A stretch of DNA of 64,000 nt. Source: Piscinibacter sp. Lineage in GTDB: Bacteria > Pseudomonadota > Gammaproteobacteria > Burkholderiales > Burkholderiaceae_C. Below are positions 50,610 to 60,539 of this stretch, in pieces. The stretch lies in NCBI GenBank assembly GCA_016706565.1, contig JADJJI010000004.1:310001-374000 (forward strand), given 5' to 3'. The notes under the pieces are model-generated. The model did no database searches. It had not been told where the DNA came from and worked only from the letters and a program-made list of their open reading frames with translations. The first letter of the stretch is position 1, and every line of letters begins with the position of its first letter. The translations under genes were made by a program, and so were the position numbers.

Positions 50610-51050
50610 ATGACCGAACGCACCGTCTTCCAATCGATGCCGCGCCGTCTCCTCGTCAGCCTGGGCCCCACGGCCACCGTGCACGAGGCGGCCTGCGTGA
50701 TGACCAAGGCCGGCTGCGGCAGCGTGCTGGTCATCGATGCCGCCAGCACCTTGCTGGGCATCGTCACCGAGCGCGACCTGATGACGCGCGTGCTGGCGAA
50801 GGCGCTCGATCCGGCGAAGACGCCACTGTCCAGCGTGATGACGCCGCACCCGCAGTGCATCAAGCCCGACACCAAGGTGGCGGACGCGGTGCTGATCATG
50901 ATCGAGCGCGGCTTTCGCCACCTGCCGGTGATCGGCGAGGGCGGCCACATCCTCGGCGTGTTCTCGGTGCGCGACGCGCTGCCGCGCGAGATCGGCACGG
51001 CGGTGAGCCTGGCCGAATTCAACGAGCAGGTGAACGACTCGCTGGGCTGA
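50610..51050 (+). CDS. CBS domain protein
   Basis: A 146-residue protein that is essentially a pair of CBS domains: VHEAACVMTKAGCGSVLVID, GIVTERDLMTRVLA, MTPHPQCIKPDTKVADAVLI, RGFRHLPVIGEGG, VFSVRDAL. Such pairs bind adenine nucleotides and act as energy sensors. It is 35 bases after korB with an AGGAG site, and is likely the last gene of the kor operon. A role as regulator of that enzyme is inferred from position. Confidence 0.85.
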   Translation: MTERTVFQSMPRRLLVSLGPTATVHEAACVMTKAGCGSVLVIDAASTLLGIVTERDLMTRVLAKALDPAKTPLSSVMTPHPQCIKPDTKVADAVLIMIERGFRHLPVIGEGGHILGVFSVRDALPREIGTAVSLAEFNEQVNDSLG

Positions 51051-51208
51051 AGGGCGCCAGGTTCCGGCCAGGTTGCATTTGGAGACGGCTGCGGGCGCGA
51101 GCTTTCGGCTGCTCAACACTTCTCCACATTCCGAGACACCGCGGCAGGGATGCGGCGGCTAAGGTGGTCTTCACAAGCCCGGCCTTCGCAGGGCTGAAGG
51201 AGAAACCC

Positions 51209-51817
51209 ATGCAATCGACTCGCACTCATGATCTAGAACGGCTCGACCTTACGCGCCGCAGCTGGCTCGGTCACGCCGGTGCCGGCGCTCTGGCGCTCAG
51301 CGTGCCGCTGCTCGGCCGTGCTGCCGACGCCGACAGCACCTTCGACGAAACCAGCACCCTCAAGGCCGTGACCGACTTCTTCGGCCAGACCACCGAGGGC
51401 CTGGCGCAGGTGGTCGCCAAGGTGTTCCAGGAGCAGGGCCGGCCCAACGGCTACCTGCGCGGCGAGGAAGTGGCCGCCGCGGTCACCGCCGGCGTGCGCT
51501 ACGGCGAAGGCGAACTGGTGATGAAATCCGGCGCCACGCGCAAGGTCTACTGGGCCGGTCCGTCGATCGGCTTCGACCTGGGCGCCAATGCGTCCAAGGT
51601 CTTCGTGCTGGTCTACAAGCTGGAGGATCCTGACGCGATCTTCAAGCGCTTCCCCGGCGTGGACGGCAGCCTGTACTACGTCGGCGGCGTGGGCCTGAAC
51701 TACCAGCGTGCCGATGGCGTGACGCTGGCGCCGATCCGCCTGGGCGCCGGCCTGCGCGCCGGGGCCAGCGTGGGCTACACCCACTACCGGCGCGAGAAGT
51801 CGCTCAACCCGCTGTAG
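51209..51817 (+). CDS. DUF1134 (EipA-like) periplasmic protein
   Basis: A 202-residue protein with a Tat-type leader (LTRRSWLGHAGAGALALSVP). The mature part follows the DUF1134/EipA plan: GYLRGEEVAAAVTAGVRYGE, KVYWAGPSIGFDLGANASKV, RFPGVDGSLYYVGGVGLNYQ, then LAPIRLGAGLRAGASVGY. EipA of Brucella is a beta-barrel periplasmic protein tied to envelope integrity. The ATG at 51209 follows AAGGAGAAA. Function here is unknown. Confidence 0.85.
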   Translation: MQSTRTHDLERLDLTRRSWLGHAGAGALALSVPLLGRAADADSTFDETSTLKAVTDFFGQTTEGLAQVVAKVFQEQGRPNGYLRGEEVAAAVTAGVRYGEGELVMKSGATRKVYWAGPSIGFDLGANASKVFVLVYKLEDPDAIFKRFPGVDGSLYYVGGVGLNYQRADGVTLAPIRLGAGLRAGASVGYTHYRREKSLNPL

Positions 51818-51902
51818 GCCCGGGGGTTTGGCGACGCAGGGCGCGCGGTGTCGATCCGCCGCCCTGCCGTTCGTCGTGGGTGATGCACACAGGAGGCCCG
51901 CC

Positions 51903-52391
51903 ATGAAGATCCAGAAGATCACCCCCTTTCTCTGGTACGCCGAGAAGGCCGACGAGGCCGCGGCGTTCTACGCCGGCATCTTTCCGGAGTCCCGCGTCAA
52001 CGCGGTGAACGCGATGCCCGTCGAGTCGCCCAGCGGGCCGCCCGGCTCGGTGAAAGTCGTCGAGTTCGAATTGTTCGGGCAGGCCTTCGTCGCCATGAGC
52101 GCCGGCCCGCTGGATCCGTTCAACCACGCCGTGTCCTTCGTCGTGAACTGCGACGACCAGGCGGAGGTCGATCGTTACTGGAACGCGCTTCTCGAGGGTG
52201 GCACGGCCGAGCAGTGCGGCTGGCTGCGCGACCGCTACGGCCTGTGCTGGCAGATCGTGCCCAGCGCGATGGGCCGCATGATGAGCTCGCCCGACCGTGC
52301 GGCGGCCGCGCGCACGGCGCAGGCCATGATGACGATGGTGAAGTTCGACATCGCAGCGCTCCAGAAGGCCTTCGCCGGCGGCGCAGCCTGA
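51903..52391 (+). CDS. VOC family protein (PhnB-like)
   Basis: A 162-residue glyoxalase/bleomycin-fold protein. It begins KITPFLWYAEKADEAAAFYA, then VKVVEFELFGQAFVAMSAG, FNHAVSFVVNCDDQAEVDRY, and CGWLRDRYGLCWQIVPSAM, the PhnB / 3-demethylubiquinone-methyltransferase-like pattern. The His metal ligand is in FNHAVSF. An AGGAGG site precedes the ATG at 51903. Substrate unknown. The hairpin at 52409 follows it. Confidence 0.87.
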   Translation: MKIQKITPFLWYAEKADEAAAFYAGIFPESRVNAVNAMPVESPSGPPGSVKVVEFELFGQAFVAMSAGPLDPFNHAVSFVVNCDDQAEVDRYWNALLEGGTAEQCGWLRDRYGLCWQIVPSAMGRMMSSPDRAAAARTAQAMMTMVKFDIAALQKAFAGGAA

Positions 52392-52408
52392 ACCGGGGCC
52401 GGAAACGA

Positions 52409-52433
52409 CAGGGCCCGCACGAGGCGGGCCCTG
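52409..52433. terminator. Hairpin between the VOC gene and tRNA-Thr
   Basis: CAGGGCCCGC and GCGGGCCCTG form a perfect 10-bp stem with a five-base loop, 17 bases after the VOC stop and just before the 3' end of the tRNA-Thr gene. There is no clear T-run, so it is a possible two-way terminator. Confidence 0.5.
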
Positions 52434-52441
52434 GTCTGGAT

Positions 52442-52517
52442 TGGTGCCGGTGAGAAGAGTCGAACTCCCGACCTTCGCATTACGAATGCGCTGCTCTACC
52501 AACTGAGCTACACCGGC
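52442..52517 (-). tRNA. tRNA-Thr (anticodon CGU)
   Basis: A 76-nt tRNA on the minus strand: acceptor stem GCCGGTG/CACCGGC, D arm GCTCAGTTGGTAGAGC, anticodon arm GCATTCGTAATGC with CGT, T arm GGGAGTTCGACTCTTC, encoded CCA. Reads ACG. Confidence 0.97.
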
Positions 52518-52588
52518 GATAAACGCGGATTATAGCCAACTGGCCCGCGGCGGGGCTTGCAGGGCTGGCCCCAACATTGCACCGCTCG

Positions 52589-54193
52589 TCAGCCGCTGCT
52601 GACGACGCGGTTGCGGCCGCCGCGCTTGGCCGCATACAGCCGCTGGTCGGCCAGCGCCAGCAGCGCATGGCCATCGTTGGCCTCCGTGGCGTGGGCCAGG
52701 CCGATGCTCACGGTGACCTGCAGGCCCGCTGCCACGGCGCTCCAGTCGTGTGCGGCAACACGCTGGCGCAGGCGCTCGACCGCCGCGGGGCCGGCCAGCG
52801 GATCGCCGCGGTACAGGACGATGAACTCCTCGCCGCCCAGCCGCCCGGCCGTGTCGGTCGGGCGACAGTTGTCGCGCAGGATGGCACCGAGCATGCGCAG
52901 CACGGCATCGCCGACGGCATGCGAGTGGTCGTCATTGATGCGCTTGAAATGGTCGACGTCCAAGATGGCCAGCCAGTGGTCGTCCTGCGGGCCCGACAGC
53001 AGGGCATCGATGCGGCGGCGGTTCGCCAGTCCGGTCAGCGGGTCTTCCACGGTCATGCGCTGCAGGTCCTCGGCGCGGCGGCGCAGCTGGTCGTTGCTGG
53101 TGGTCAGCACCCGTGCCCGCGCGCGCTCCTGCTCGGCGTCCAGGTGCAGCGCCGCAACGCGGGCGTTGCGCTGGGCCCTTTCGGCACTGACCTGAGCATG
53201 CAATGCGTGGAATTCCTTGTGACGCGCCAGGGCCTCTTGCCAGCGGCCGCAGCGTTCCAGGGCGGAGGACAGATGCTCGGTGATGGTCGCGCGGTGCACC
53301 CGGTCGTCGTTGAGTGACAGTGCCGTCTCGAAGGCCGTCACCGCTTCGTCGAGATGGCCCATCGCCAAGCGGATCTGTCCCAGCGAATCATGCATGTGGG
53401 AGCGCTGGCGCCGAAGCGTCTCCGAGTGCTGCCGTGCCCAGTCCTGAAGCAGGGTCAGGGCACGCGTCGGCTCGCCCACCAGCGTCAGCGACTCGGCCAG
53501 ATTGAGCAGCGCGCTCGCTTCGTAGTCGACATGGCCGATGCGATGGGCCACCTGCACCGCTTCGGTCGAGAAGGCGATGGCGATGCGCTCGTGCTGCTCG
53601 GCGAGCTCGACGTGGCCCGCGTCGCGCGCTCGCGCCGCCATTGCGCTGCGCACGCAGGCGACGGTGTCGAGCGCGGCGCCACAAGCCGCCTGGTTCTGCA
53701 GCGGTCGGGCCAGCTCGACGGCGCGCTCGCACCACTGCATGGCTGCCGGCAGGTCGCCCAGGTCGAGATGGATGACGCCCAAGGCGATGGTTGCTGCCTG
53801 GCAAGTCTCTGCCACATCTTCGCCTCCGGGTTCGACCGATGCGAGGCCCTGCATGGCCAGCAGCGCCAGGTCGAGCGCCGACGGCGATTCGCCAATTGCG
53901 TTCAGGCAACGCGCCTGCAGCGTTCTTGCAAGTCCGAGCCAGATCGGCTCGTCGGCATCGGCCGCCAGCGTGCAGACGGCGGCGGCCTGGTCGATCGCGA
54001 CGTCCAGCTCTCCGTGGAGGTAGTGCCAGCGGGCCATGCAGTACTGCGCACCGGCACGTTCTGCCGGCGTCTGCGCCGTGGCCAGCGCGCGCTGGGCCAC
54101 ATCGAGCGCGCGTGGCATGTCCTGCGCTTGCAGGCTGGCTGCCACGGTGTCGAACAGGGTGCGCAATGCGGGTGAGACGGGAGCCTGGGGCAT
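52589..54193 (-). CDS. Cytosolic TPR-GGDEF diguanylate cyclase
   Basis: A 534-residue protein without membrane segment or signal peptide. Residues 20-350 hold a long array of TPR-like helices (for example AGAQYCMARWHYLHGELDVA), then a coiled coil at about 340-370. The GGDEF domain (about 370-530) has DVDHFKRINDDHSH and an active GGEEF loop, with RPTD five residues before it as the inhibitory I-site. The ATG is at 54191-54193. Likely makes cyclic di-GMP in response to an unknown partner bound by the TPR part. Confidence 0.88.
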   Translation of the reverse strand: MPQAPVSPALRTLFDTVAASLQAQDMPRALDVAQRALATAQTPAERAGAQYCMARWHYLHGELDVAIDQAAAVCTLAADADEPIWLGLARTLQARCLNAIGESPSALDLALLAMQGLASVEPGGEDVAETCQAATIALGVIHLDLGDLPAAMQWCERAVELARPLQNQAACGAALDTVACVRSAMAARARDAGHVELAEQHERIAIAFSTEAVQVAHRIGHVDYEASALLNLAESLTLVGEPTRALTLLQDWARQHSETLRRQRSHMHDSLGQIRLAMGHLDEAVTAFETALSLNDDRVHRATITEHLSSALERCGRWQEALARHKEFHALHAQVSAERAQRNARVAALHLDAEQERARARVLTTSNDQLRRRAEDLQRMTVEDPLTGLANRRRIDALLSGPQDDHWLAILDVDHFKRINDDHSHAVGDAVLRMLGAILRDNCRPTDTAGRLGGEEFIVLYRGDPLAGPAAVERLRQRVAAHDWSAVAAGLQVTVSIGLAHATEANDGHALLALADQRLYAAKRGGRNRVVSSG

Positions 54194-54218
54194 GGCGGCG
54201 TGGTCGGTCTCGCGAGTC

Positions 54219-54887
54219 TCAGCTGTAGGTGACCCAGTCGGCCAGTGCCGGATCCGTGAGATGCGGCAGGGTGTTGAAGCTCAGCAGCGAATGCCGCTTG
54301 GGCGTGAAGACGAACTCGGTCACGGCGCTGTTGCGGATGCGCAGGTTCAGCTCGATCGCGGTGGCCTTGGGCGCGCCGAGCACGGCGGCCACGGCGGTGG
54401 CGATCGGGCCGCCGCTGGAGACGATCAGCACCGCGCCTTCATGCGCTTTGCGCACGTGGTCGAGTGCCTCGCACACGCCGGCCACGAAGTCGACGTAGCT
54501 GGGCATGCCCAGCGGCTCGCTTCGGCCGTCCATCCAGGCCTGCAGGCCCCCTCGCAGCAGCCGGAAGTGCTGGCGCACCGCCTCGTCGCTGCGCGGCGGA
54601 GCGATCGGGCCGGGGTGGATCGCCGCCACCAGGGCATCGCCGTCGTACTCGTTCAGGCCCGGCCAGGCATGCGCCTGCGGCGCCATTTGCATGCCCTGGG
54701 CAATGCCGGCGAGCGAGTCGACCTGGCGCCTGAGCGTGCCGGTCAGCGCCGCCTCGAACACCACGCCGGCCTGCCGGAAGTGCTCGCCCAGGCGCACGCA
54801 CTGGCGGCGGCCGAGATCGCTGAGTCGGTCGTAGTCGTCGCTGCCGAACGAGGCCTGCCCATGCCGCACCAGGTAGAGCTGGCCCAT
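54219..54887 (-). CDS. Histidine phosphatase family protein
   Basis: A 222-residue phosphoglycerate-mutase-like phosphatase. The RHG motif is at about residues 8-10 (LYLVRHGQASFG) with the phospho-His. The C-terminal His lies in the VLIVSSGGPIATAVAAVLG region, where the usual GGxH is changed to SSGGPI, so the second catalytic His may be missing. That is a variation worth noting. It is the second gene after fbp on the minus strand, 10 bases apart. Substrate unknown. Confidence 0.8.
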   Translation of the reverse strand: MGQLYLVRHGQASFGSDDYDRLSDLGRRQCVRLGEHFRQAGVVFEAALTGTLRRQVDSLAGIAQGMQMAPQAHAWPGLNEYDGDALVAAIHPGPIAPPRSDEAVRQHFRLLRGGLQAWMDGRSEPLGMPSYVDFVAGVCEALDHVRKAHEGAVLIVSSGGPIATAVAAVLGAPKATAIELNLRIRNSAVTEFVFTPKRHSLLSFNTLPHLTDPALADWVTYS

Positions 54888-54897
54888 GGCGCCGGGC

Positions 54898-55908
54898 TCA
54901 GGCCTGTTCGCGGTGGTAGTCGGTCACGCGCTCGACCTCGTTCTTCGAGCCGAGCATCACGCTGACACGTTCGTGCAGCTTGGTCGGCACGATGTCGAGG
55001 ATGCGCTGCGAGCCGTTGGTGGCCATGCCGCCGGCCTGCTCGATCAGGAAGCTCATCGGGTTGGCCTCGTACAGCAGGCGCAGCTTGCCGGGCTTGTCGG
55101 GCTCGCGCTTGTCCCAGGGGTAGATGAACACGCCGCCGCGCGTCAGGATGCGGTGCACGTCGGCCACCATGCTGGCCACCCAGCGCATGTTGAAGTCCTT
55201 GCCGCGCGGGCCTTCCTTGCCGGCCAGGCACTCGTCGATGTAGCGCTTCACCGGCGGCGCCCAGTGGCGCATGTTCGACATGTTGACGGCGAACTCCTTC
55301 GTTTCGGCTGGCAGCTGCACCTGGTCGGCGGTCAGCACCCAGGAGCCCATCTCGCGGTCGAGCGTGAACATCGCCACGCCTTCGCCGACGGTCAGCACCA
55401 GCATGGTCTGCGGGCCGTAGACGCAATAGCCAGCGGCGGCCTGGGCGCGGCCGGCCTGCAGGAAGTCCTGCTCGCTGACGCCGCGGTGGTGGCCGACCTT
55501 GCGCAGCACCGAGAAGATGGTGCCGATGCTGACGTTCACGTCGATGTTGCTCGAGCCGTCGAGCGGGTCGAACAGCAGCAGGTACTCGCCCTGCGGGTAG
55601 CGGTTGGGCACGACGTGGATGGAGTCCATCTCCTCGCTGGCCATGGCGGCGAGGTGGCCGCCCCATTCGTTGGCCTCGATCAGCACCTCGTTGGAGATGA
55701 TGTCGAGCTTCTTCTGCACTTCGCCCTGCACGTTCTCGGTGTGCGCGCTGCCCAGCACCTCGCCGAGCGCACCCTTGTTCACCGAGATCGCGATGGTCTT
55801 GCAGGCGCGTGCCACCACCTCGATGAGCAGCCGCAGCTCGGCCGGGATGTGCCCGTGCTCTCGCTGCTGTTCGACGAGGTACTGCGTCAGGCTGATTCTT
55901 CGGGCCAC
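54898..55908 (-). CDS. fbp: Class 1 fructose-1,6-bisphosphatase
   Basis: A 336-residue enzyme of gluconeogenesis that removes the 1-phosphate of fructose 1,6-bisphosphate. Family hallmarks include the metal-binding [20 protein letters not shown] and the C-terminal [21 protein letters not shown] with the active-site loop. AGGMATNG completes the pattern. Length matches class 1 enzymes. The ATG at 55906-55908 lies 2 bases after the PepN stop on the same strand, so pepN, fbp and the phosphatase gene are probably cotranscribed. Confidence 0.96.
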   Translation of the reverse strand: MARRISLTQYLVEQQREHGHIPAELRLLIEVVARACKTIAISVNKGALGEVLGSAHTENVQGEVQKKLDIISNEVLIEANEWGGHLAAMASEEMDSIHVVPNRYPQGEYLLLFDPLDGSSNIDVNVSIGTIFSVLRKVGHHRGVSEQDFLQAGRAQAAAGYCVYGPQTMLVLTVGEGVAMFTLDREMGSWVLTADQVQLPAETKEFAVNMSNMRHWAPPVKRYIDECLAGKEGPRGKDFNMRWVASMVADVHRILTRGGVFIYPWDKREPDKPGKLRLLYEANPMSFLIEQAGGMATNGSQRILDIVPTKLHERVSVMLGSKNEVERVTDYHREQA

Positions 55909-55910
55909 GT

Positions 55911-58583
55911 TCAGGTCTCCAGGGCTCGCGTGACGACTTCACGCACGTCGTTGGACAGGTCGGTGCGCGCGGCGACGCGGGCGATGGCCTCGCGCGCGGC
56001 ACTGCGGTAGGGCTCGGCCAGCTGCGCCCAGCGGTCCATCACGCGGGCGATGCGCGAGGCCAGCTGCGGGTTGAAGGCATCGAGCTCGATCACCCGCTCG
56101 CTCCAGAACACGTAGCCCGCCGCGTCGGCGCGGTGGAAGGCCGCCGGGTTGTCGCCGCACAGCGAGCGCACCAGGCTGCGCGCGCGGTTCGGGTTGTGCA
56201 GCGTGAAGTCCGGGTGCTTGAGCAGCGCCTTGACGCGCGCGAAGACACGGCCGTCGCGCTCCGGCGCGCTGGCCTGCAGCGCGAACCACTTGTCGAGGAC
56301 CAGCGCGTCGCCGCGGAACATGTCGTGGAAGCGCGGCAGCGCCAGGTCCGCCATTTCCGAGTGCGAGGCCAGAAGCGCCCACAGCGCGCCCTCGCGGTCG
56401 GTCATGTTGGCGGCGTCCTTGAAACGCTGGTAGGCGCGGCCCTGCCAGAGCACGTCGCCACGCGCGGTGGCGTCCAGGCAGAGCATGGCCAGCGCGAGGT
56501 TGGCCAGCGCGCGGCGGCCCGCAGGCTCCGGCGCGCTCGTGTAGGGCCCGGCCACCTGATGGGCCTCCCAGGCCCATTCCCAGTCGCCGTGGAGCGCCTG
56601 GGCGAGCTGCAGCACCATCGCCTCGCGCGCCGCGTGGATGCGCTGCGGGTCGACCGATTCGAGCTGCTCAGCGATGTAGGTCTCGCTCGGCGGCGTGAGC
56701 ACCTGCGCCTTGAAGGCCGCGTCGAGCGTCGGGTGCCGCAGCACGTCGCGCATCGCGCCGACGAAGGCGGCGTCGAGCTGCAGCGGCGCTTCGTTGCGGA
56801 TGGCCGTGAGCAGGCGCTGCAGCGCCAGGCGCTGGCCGGCCTCCCAGCGGTTGAAGGCATCGGGGTCGTGCGCCAGAAGCACCAGCAAGTCGGCGTCGTG
56901 CAGGCCGTCGACCAGCGTCACCGGCGCCGAGAAGTGGCGCAGCAGCGACGGCACCGGCTCGCTGTCGACATCGACGAAGGTGTAGAAGCTGCGCGCCTCC
57001 TCGAGCACCAGCACACGCTCGGTGGCGGTGGCGGGTGGCTCGTCTTCCAGGCGCAGCGCCATCGGCTGGCCGTCGCGCGACAGCAGGCCCATCGCCACCG
57101 GAATGACATACGGCTGCTTGTCGGCCTGGCCGTGCGACGGCGCGCAGGCCTGCTCGAGCGCCAGCGTGTAGGTGCGCGTCGGTGCGTCGTAGCGGCCGCG
57201 TGCGGTGACACGCGGCGTGCCGGCCTGCGCGTACCAGCGCTTGAACTGCGGCAGCGTGCGCGCGAGCTCGCTGCCGGGGTTGGCGTCGGCGATGGCCTGC
57301 GCGAAGTCGTCGCAGGTGACGGCCTGGCCGTCGTGGCGCTCGAAGTACAGCGACATGCCCTTGGCGAAACCGTCGCGGCCCACCAGCGTCTGCATCATTC
57401 GCACGACCTCGGCGCCCTTCTCGTAGACGGTGGCGGTGTAGAAGTTGTTGATCTCGACGTATTCGTCGGGGCGCACCGGGTGCGCCATGCTGCCGGCGTC
57501 CTCGGGGAACTGCAGCTCGCGCAGCGTGTGCACGTCGGCGATGCGCTTGACGGCACGCGCGGTGGCCGAGCCCGACATGTCCTGGCTGAACTCCTGGTCG
57601 CGGAACACCGTCAGCCCTTCCTTCAGGCTGAGCTGGAACCAGTCGCGGCAGGTGATGCGGTTGCCCGTCCAGTTGTGGAAGTACTCGTGGCCGACCACGC
57701 TCTCGATGGCCGCGTAGTCCTCGTCGGTGGCGGTGGCGGGGTGGGCGAGAACGTACTTCGTGTTGAAGATGTTCAGGCCCTTGTTCTCCATCGCGCCCAT
57801 GTTGAAGTCGCCGACGGCGACGATCATGAAGCGGTCCAGGTCCAGCGGCAGCCTGAAGCGGGCCTCGTCCCACACCACCGAGGCGATCAGCGAGTTCATC
57901 GCGTGCTCGGTCTTGTCGAGGTCGCCGCGACGCACCCACACCTGCAGCAGGTGGTCCTTGCCCGAGCGTGTGCGGATGTGCTGCTCCCGCGCCACCAGGT
58001 CGGCGGCCACCAGCGCGAACAGGTAGCTCGGCTTCGGGAAGGGGTCGTGCCACTTCGCGAAGTGGCGCCCGTTGTCCAGATCGCCCTGCTCGACCAGGTT
58101 GCCGTTGGACAGCAGCACCGGGTAGCGCGACTTGCTGGCGCGCAGCGTGACGGTGTAGACCGCCATCACGTCCGGCCGGTCGAGGAAGTAGGTGATGCGG
58201 CGGAAGCCCTCGGCCTCGCACTGCGTGAAGAAGCCGCCGCCCGAGGTGTAGAGGCCCGACAGCTGGGTGTTCTTCTCCGGCGCGCAGGTGTTGCGGATCT
58301 CCAGCGTGAAGTCACCCTCGGGCGGGTTGTCGATGACCAGCTCGCCGGCCTCGCTGCGGAACGACACGCTCTGGCCGTTGGCGAGCACGCGCAGCGGCTC
58401 GAGATCCTCGCCGTGCAGGCGCAGCGGGCCACCGGTGCCAGCGGCGTTGCGCACGACGGCCATGCGGCTGGCGACGATGGTGCGCACCGGGTCGAGGTCG
58501 AACGTGAGCTCGACGCTGCGGATCCAGTAGGCCGGCGCGGCGTAGTCGGCGCGTCTTACTGCTTGGGCAATGCCTTCACGCAT
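55911..58583 (-). CDS. pepN: Aminopeptidase N (M1 family)
   Basis: An 890-residue zinc metallopeptidase that trims N-terminal residues from peptides in the cytosol. The exopeptidase motif GAMENKG and the zinc site [10 protein letters not shown] with the downstream Glu in [13 protein letters not shown] are both intact. Residues up to 190 are the N-terminal beta domain and the C-terminal 300 residues are helical, as in E. coli PepN (about 870). The first codons overlap the end of the HAD gene by 8 bases. The start is the first ATG after that overlap. Confidence 0.95.
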   Translation of the reverse strand: MREGIAQAVRRADYAAPAYWIRSVELTFDLDPVRTIVASRMAVVRNAAGTGGPLRLHGEDLEPLRVLANGQSVSFRSEAGELVIDNPPEGDFTLEIRNTCAPEKNTQLSGLYTSGGGFFTQCEAEGFRRITYFLDRPDVMAVYTVTLRASKSRYPVLLSNGNLVEQGDLDNGRHFAKWHDPFPKPSYLFALVAADLVAREQHIRTRSGKDHLLQVWVRRGDLDKTEHAMNSLIASVVWDEARFRLPLDLDRFMIVAVGDFNMGAMENKGLNIFNTKYVLAHPATATDEDYAAIESVVGHEYFHNWTGNRITCRDWFQLSLKEGLTVFRDQEFSQDMSGSATARAVKRIADVHTLRELQFPEDAGSMAHPVRPDEYVEINNFYTATVYEKGAEVVRMMQTLVGRDGFAKGMSLYFERHDGQAVTCDDFAQAIADANPGSELARTLPQFKRWYAQAGTPRVTARGRYDAPTRTYTLALEQACAPSHGQADKQPYVIPVAMGLLSRDGQPMALRLEDEPPATATERVLVLEEARSFYTFVDVDSEPVPSLLRHFSAPVTLVDGLHDADLLVLLAHDPDAFNRWEAGQRLALQRLLTAIRNEAPLQLDAAFVGAMRDVLRHPTLDAAFKAQVLTPPSETYIAEQLESVDPQRIHAAREAMVLQLAQALHGDWEWAWEAHQVAGPYTSAPEPAGRRALANLALAMLCLDATARGDVLWQGRAYQRFKDAANMTDREGALWALLASHSEMADLALPRFHDMFRGDALVLDKWFALQASAPERDGRVFARVKALLKHPDFTLHNPNRARSLVRSLCGDNPAAFHRADAAGYVFWSERVIELDAFNPQLASRIARVMDRWAQLAEPYRSAAREAIARVAARTDLSNDVREVVTRALET

Positions 58584-59259
58584 GGTGGTCTTCTTTCGTC
58601 AGGGCAGAGGGAGCGAGCGTGCGGAAGTCCGCGGCGCTCGCCAGCAGGTTCGGGTAGCTCGAGAAAGCGGACAGCGGCAGCGTGGTCGTCAAAGCCACGG
58701 CGCCCATGCCGGCACGGCGCGCGCCTTCGATGCCCAGTGGCGCATCCTCGAAGACGATGCAGCGCGCCGGCGCCAGGCCCAGGCGCCGCGCGGCCTCGAG
58801 AAAGATGTCCGGGTGCGGCTTGCCGCGCAGGCCGTCGGCGGGGCTGACCACCGTCTCGACCCAGCGGTCGATCGGGAATCGCGCGAAGGCCAGCTTCATG
58901 TTTTCCGGCGTCGAGGCGGTGCACACCGCCAGGCGGATGCCGGCAGCCAGCGAGCGCTCGATGAACTCCTGCGCGCCGGCCACCAGCGCCAGCTTCGGCG
59001 CGGCGAATTCGCGGTACAGCGTTTCCTTCTCGTGCGCCATGGCCAGCCGCTCCGCGGCCGAAGCCGCAGGGAACATGTCGGCCAGGATCTCGTCGTTCGA
59101 GCGCCCCGCCGTGGCCGTGAAGAAGGCGTCGGCGTCGATGGCCAGGCCGCGCCGCGCATGCCACGCCACCCACGCGTCGTGGTGGTGAGGCATGCTGTCG
59201 ATCAGCGTGCCGTCGAGGTCGAACAGGAATGCCTGCACCTTGGACACGGCCTCAGACAC
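58576..59259 (-). CDS. HAD-family sugar-phosphatase-like protein
   Basis: A 227-residue HAD hydrolase of the beta-phosphoglucomutase-like subgroup. Motif I is [20 protein letters not shown] (nucleophile Asp), motif II VCTAST, Lys in [14 protein letters not shown] and motif [21 protein letters not shown]. The helical cap after motif I is of the small-cap type. It overlaps prfB by 8 bases upstream and pepN downstream, so the block is tightly packed. Substrate not known. Confidence 0.9.
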   Translation of the reverse strand: MSEAVSKVQAFLFDLDGTLIDSMPHHHDAWVAWHARRGLAIDADAFFTATAGRSNDEILADMFPAASAAERLAMAHEKETLYREFAAPKLALVAGAQEFIERSLAAGIRLAVCTASTPENMKLAFARFPIDRWVETVVSPADGLRGKPHPDIFLEAARRLGLAPARCIVFEDAPLGIEGARRAGMGAVALTTTLPLSAFSSYPNLLASAADFRTLAPSALTKEDHHA

Positions 59260-60356
59260 CTTGCTTCAGGCTCGCTTCGATGAAGGTGTCGAGGTCGCCG
59301 TCGAGCACCTTCTGCGTGTTGCTGATCTCGACGTTGGTGCGCAGGTCCTTGATGCGGCTCTGGTCGAGCACGTAGCTGCGGATCTGGTGGCCCCAGCCGA
59401 CGTCGGTCTTGCTGTCCTCGAGCTTCTGCTGCGCCTCGCGCTGCTTGCGCATCTCGTGCTCGTACAGGCGCGAGCGCAGCATCTGCCAGGCCTCGTCGCG
59501 GTTGCGGTGCTGTGAGCGGTCGTTCTGGCACTGCACCACGATGCCGGTGGGGATGTGCGTCAGGCGCACCGCCGAGTCGGTCTTGTTGATGTGCTGGCCA
59601 CCGGCGCCGCTGGCGCGGAAGGTATCGGTGCGCACGTCGGCCGGGTTGATCTCGATCTCGATCGAGTCGTCGACCTCCGGGTAGACGAACAGGCTGGCGA
59701 ACGAGGTGTGCCGGCCGCCGGACGAATCGAACGGGCTCTTGCGCACCAGCCGGTGCACGCCGGTCTCGGTGCGCAGCAGGCCGAAGGCGTAGTCGCCCTC
59801 GACCTTGATGGTGGCGCTGCGGATGCCGGCCACGTCGCCCTCGGTCTCTTCCATCACCTCGGTCTTGAAGCCCTTGCGCTCGCAGTACTTGAGGTACTGG
59901 CGCAGCAGCATCTGCGCCCAGTCGCAGGCCTCGGTGCCGCCGGCGCCGGCCTGGATGTCGATGAAGCAGTTGGACGGGTCCGCCGGGTTGTTGAACATGC
60001 GGCGGAACTCGAGCTGCCCGACGATCTCGGCCAGCTTGGCCGCCTCGGCCTCGATCGCGGCCAGGCCGTCGAAGTCGGCATCCGCCTTCGACATCTCGTA
60101 CAGCTCGGTGTTGTCGGACAGGTTGCTCGCCAGGTGGTCGATGGTGCCGACCACGGTCTCCAGCGACTTCTTCTCGCGGCCCAGTTCCTGCGCGCGCTTG
60201 GGCTCGTTCCAGACGTTCGGGTTCTCGAGCGCGGCGTTGACTTCGTTCAGCCGAAGCGCTTTGCGATCGTAGTCAAAGATACCTCCGCAGCGCTTCGGTG
60301 CGCGAGCTCAGGTCGGCCAGGGTGTTGCCGATCTGGTTGATGCGTTCGATGTCCAT
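59252..60356 (-). CDS. prfB: Peptide chain release factor 2, with programmed +1 frameshift
   Basis: Release factor 2 recognises UGA and UAA. The 367-residue product is encoded in two frames: the first 27 codons ([18 protein letters not shown] onward) end at a TGA at 60273-60275, and the rest continues +1 ([20 protein letters not shown]). The stop-codon tripeptide SPF is in [10 protein letters not shown] and the catalytic GGQ is in [11 protein letters not shown]. An internal Shine-Dalgarno site sits before the slip site (separate entry), so the cell makes RF2 when RF2 is scarce. The start ATG is at 60354-60356. Confidence 0.97.
60273..60286 (-). promoter_or_regulatory. Programmed frameshift site of prfB
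   Basis: On the minus strand the sequence is GGAGGT (60286-60281), then ATCTTTGAC. This is the conserved RF2 autoregulation signal: an internal Shine-Dalgarno element followed by CTT TGA C, where ribosomes slip from CTT to the +1 frame. It matches the classical AGGGGGTATCTTTGAC pattern closely. Confidence 0.97.
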
Positions 60357-60488
60357 GATGTTGCCTGCTGGGAAAGACGCGGATTTTCGCATGGGGCCCA
60401 TTCGGGGCGGCCTGACAGCCCTTGCAGGGCATCGGCGAGGGTTTGCCCGAAGGGGGGAAGCGCGAAGGCCATCCCTCATTGTCAGAAA

Positions 60489-60532
60489 CCTGTAAGCGAT
60501 CCGAGACGACAGTCCCACATCTTCCTTACAGG
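60489..60532. repeat. 8-base inverted repeat in the prfB/60540 gap
   Basis: CCTGTAAG (60489-60496) and CTTACAGG (60525-60532) are perfect reverse complements 28 bases apart, directly before the small membrane-protein gene. It could be a regulator site; no protein is identified. Confidence 0.3.
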
Positions 60533-60539
60533 GTCCGGA

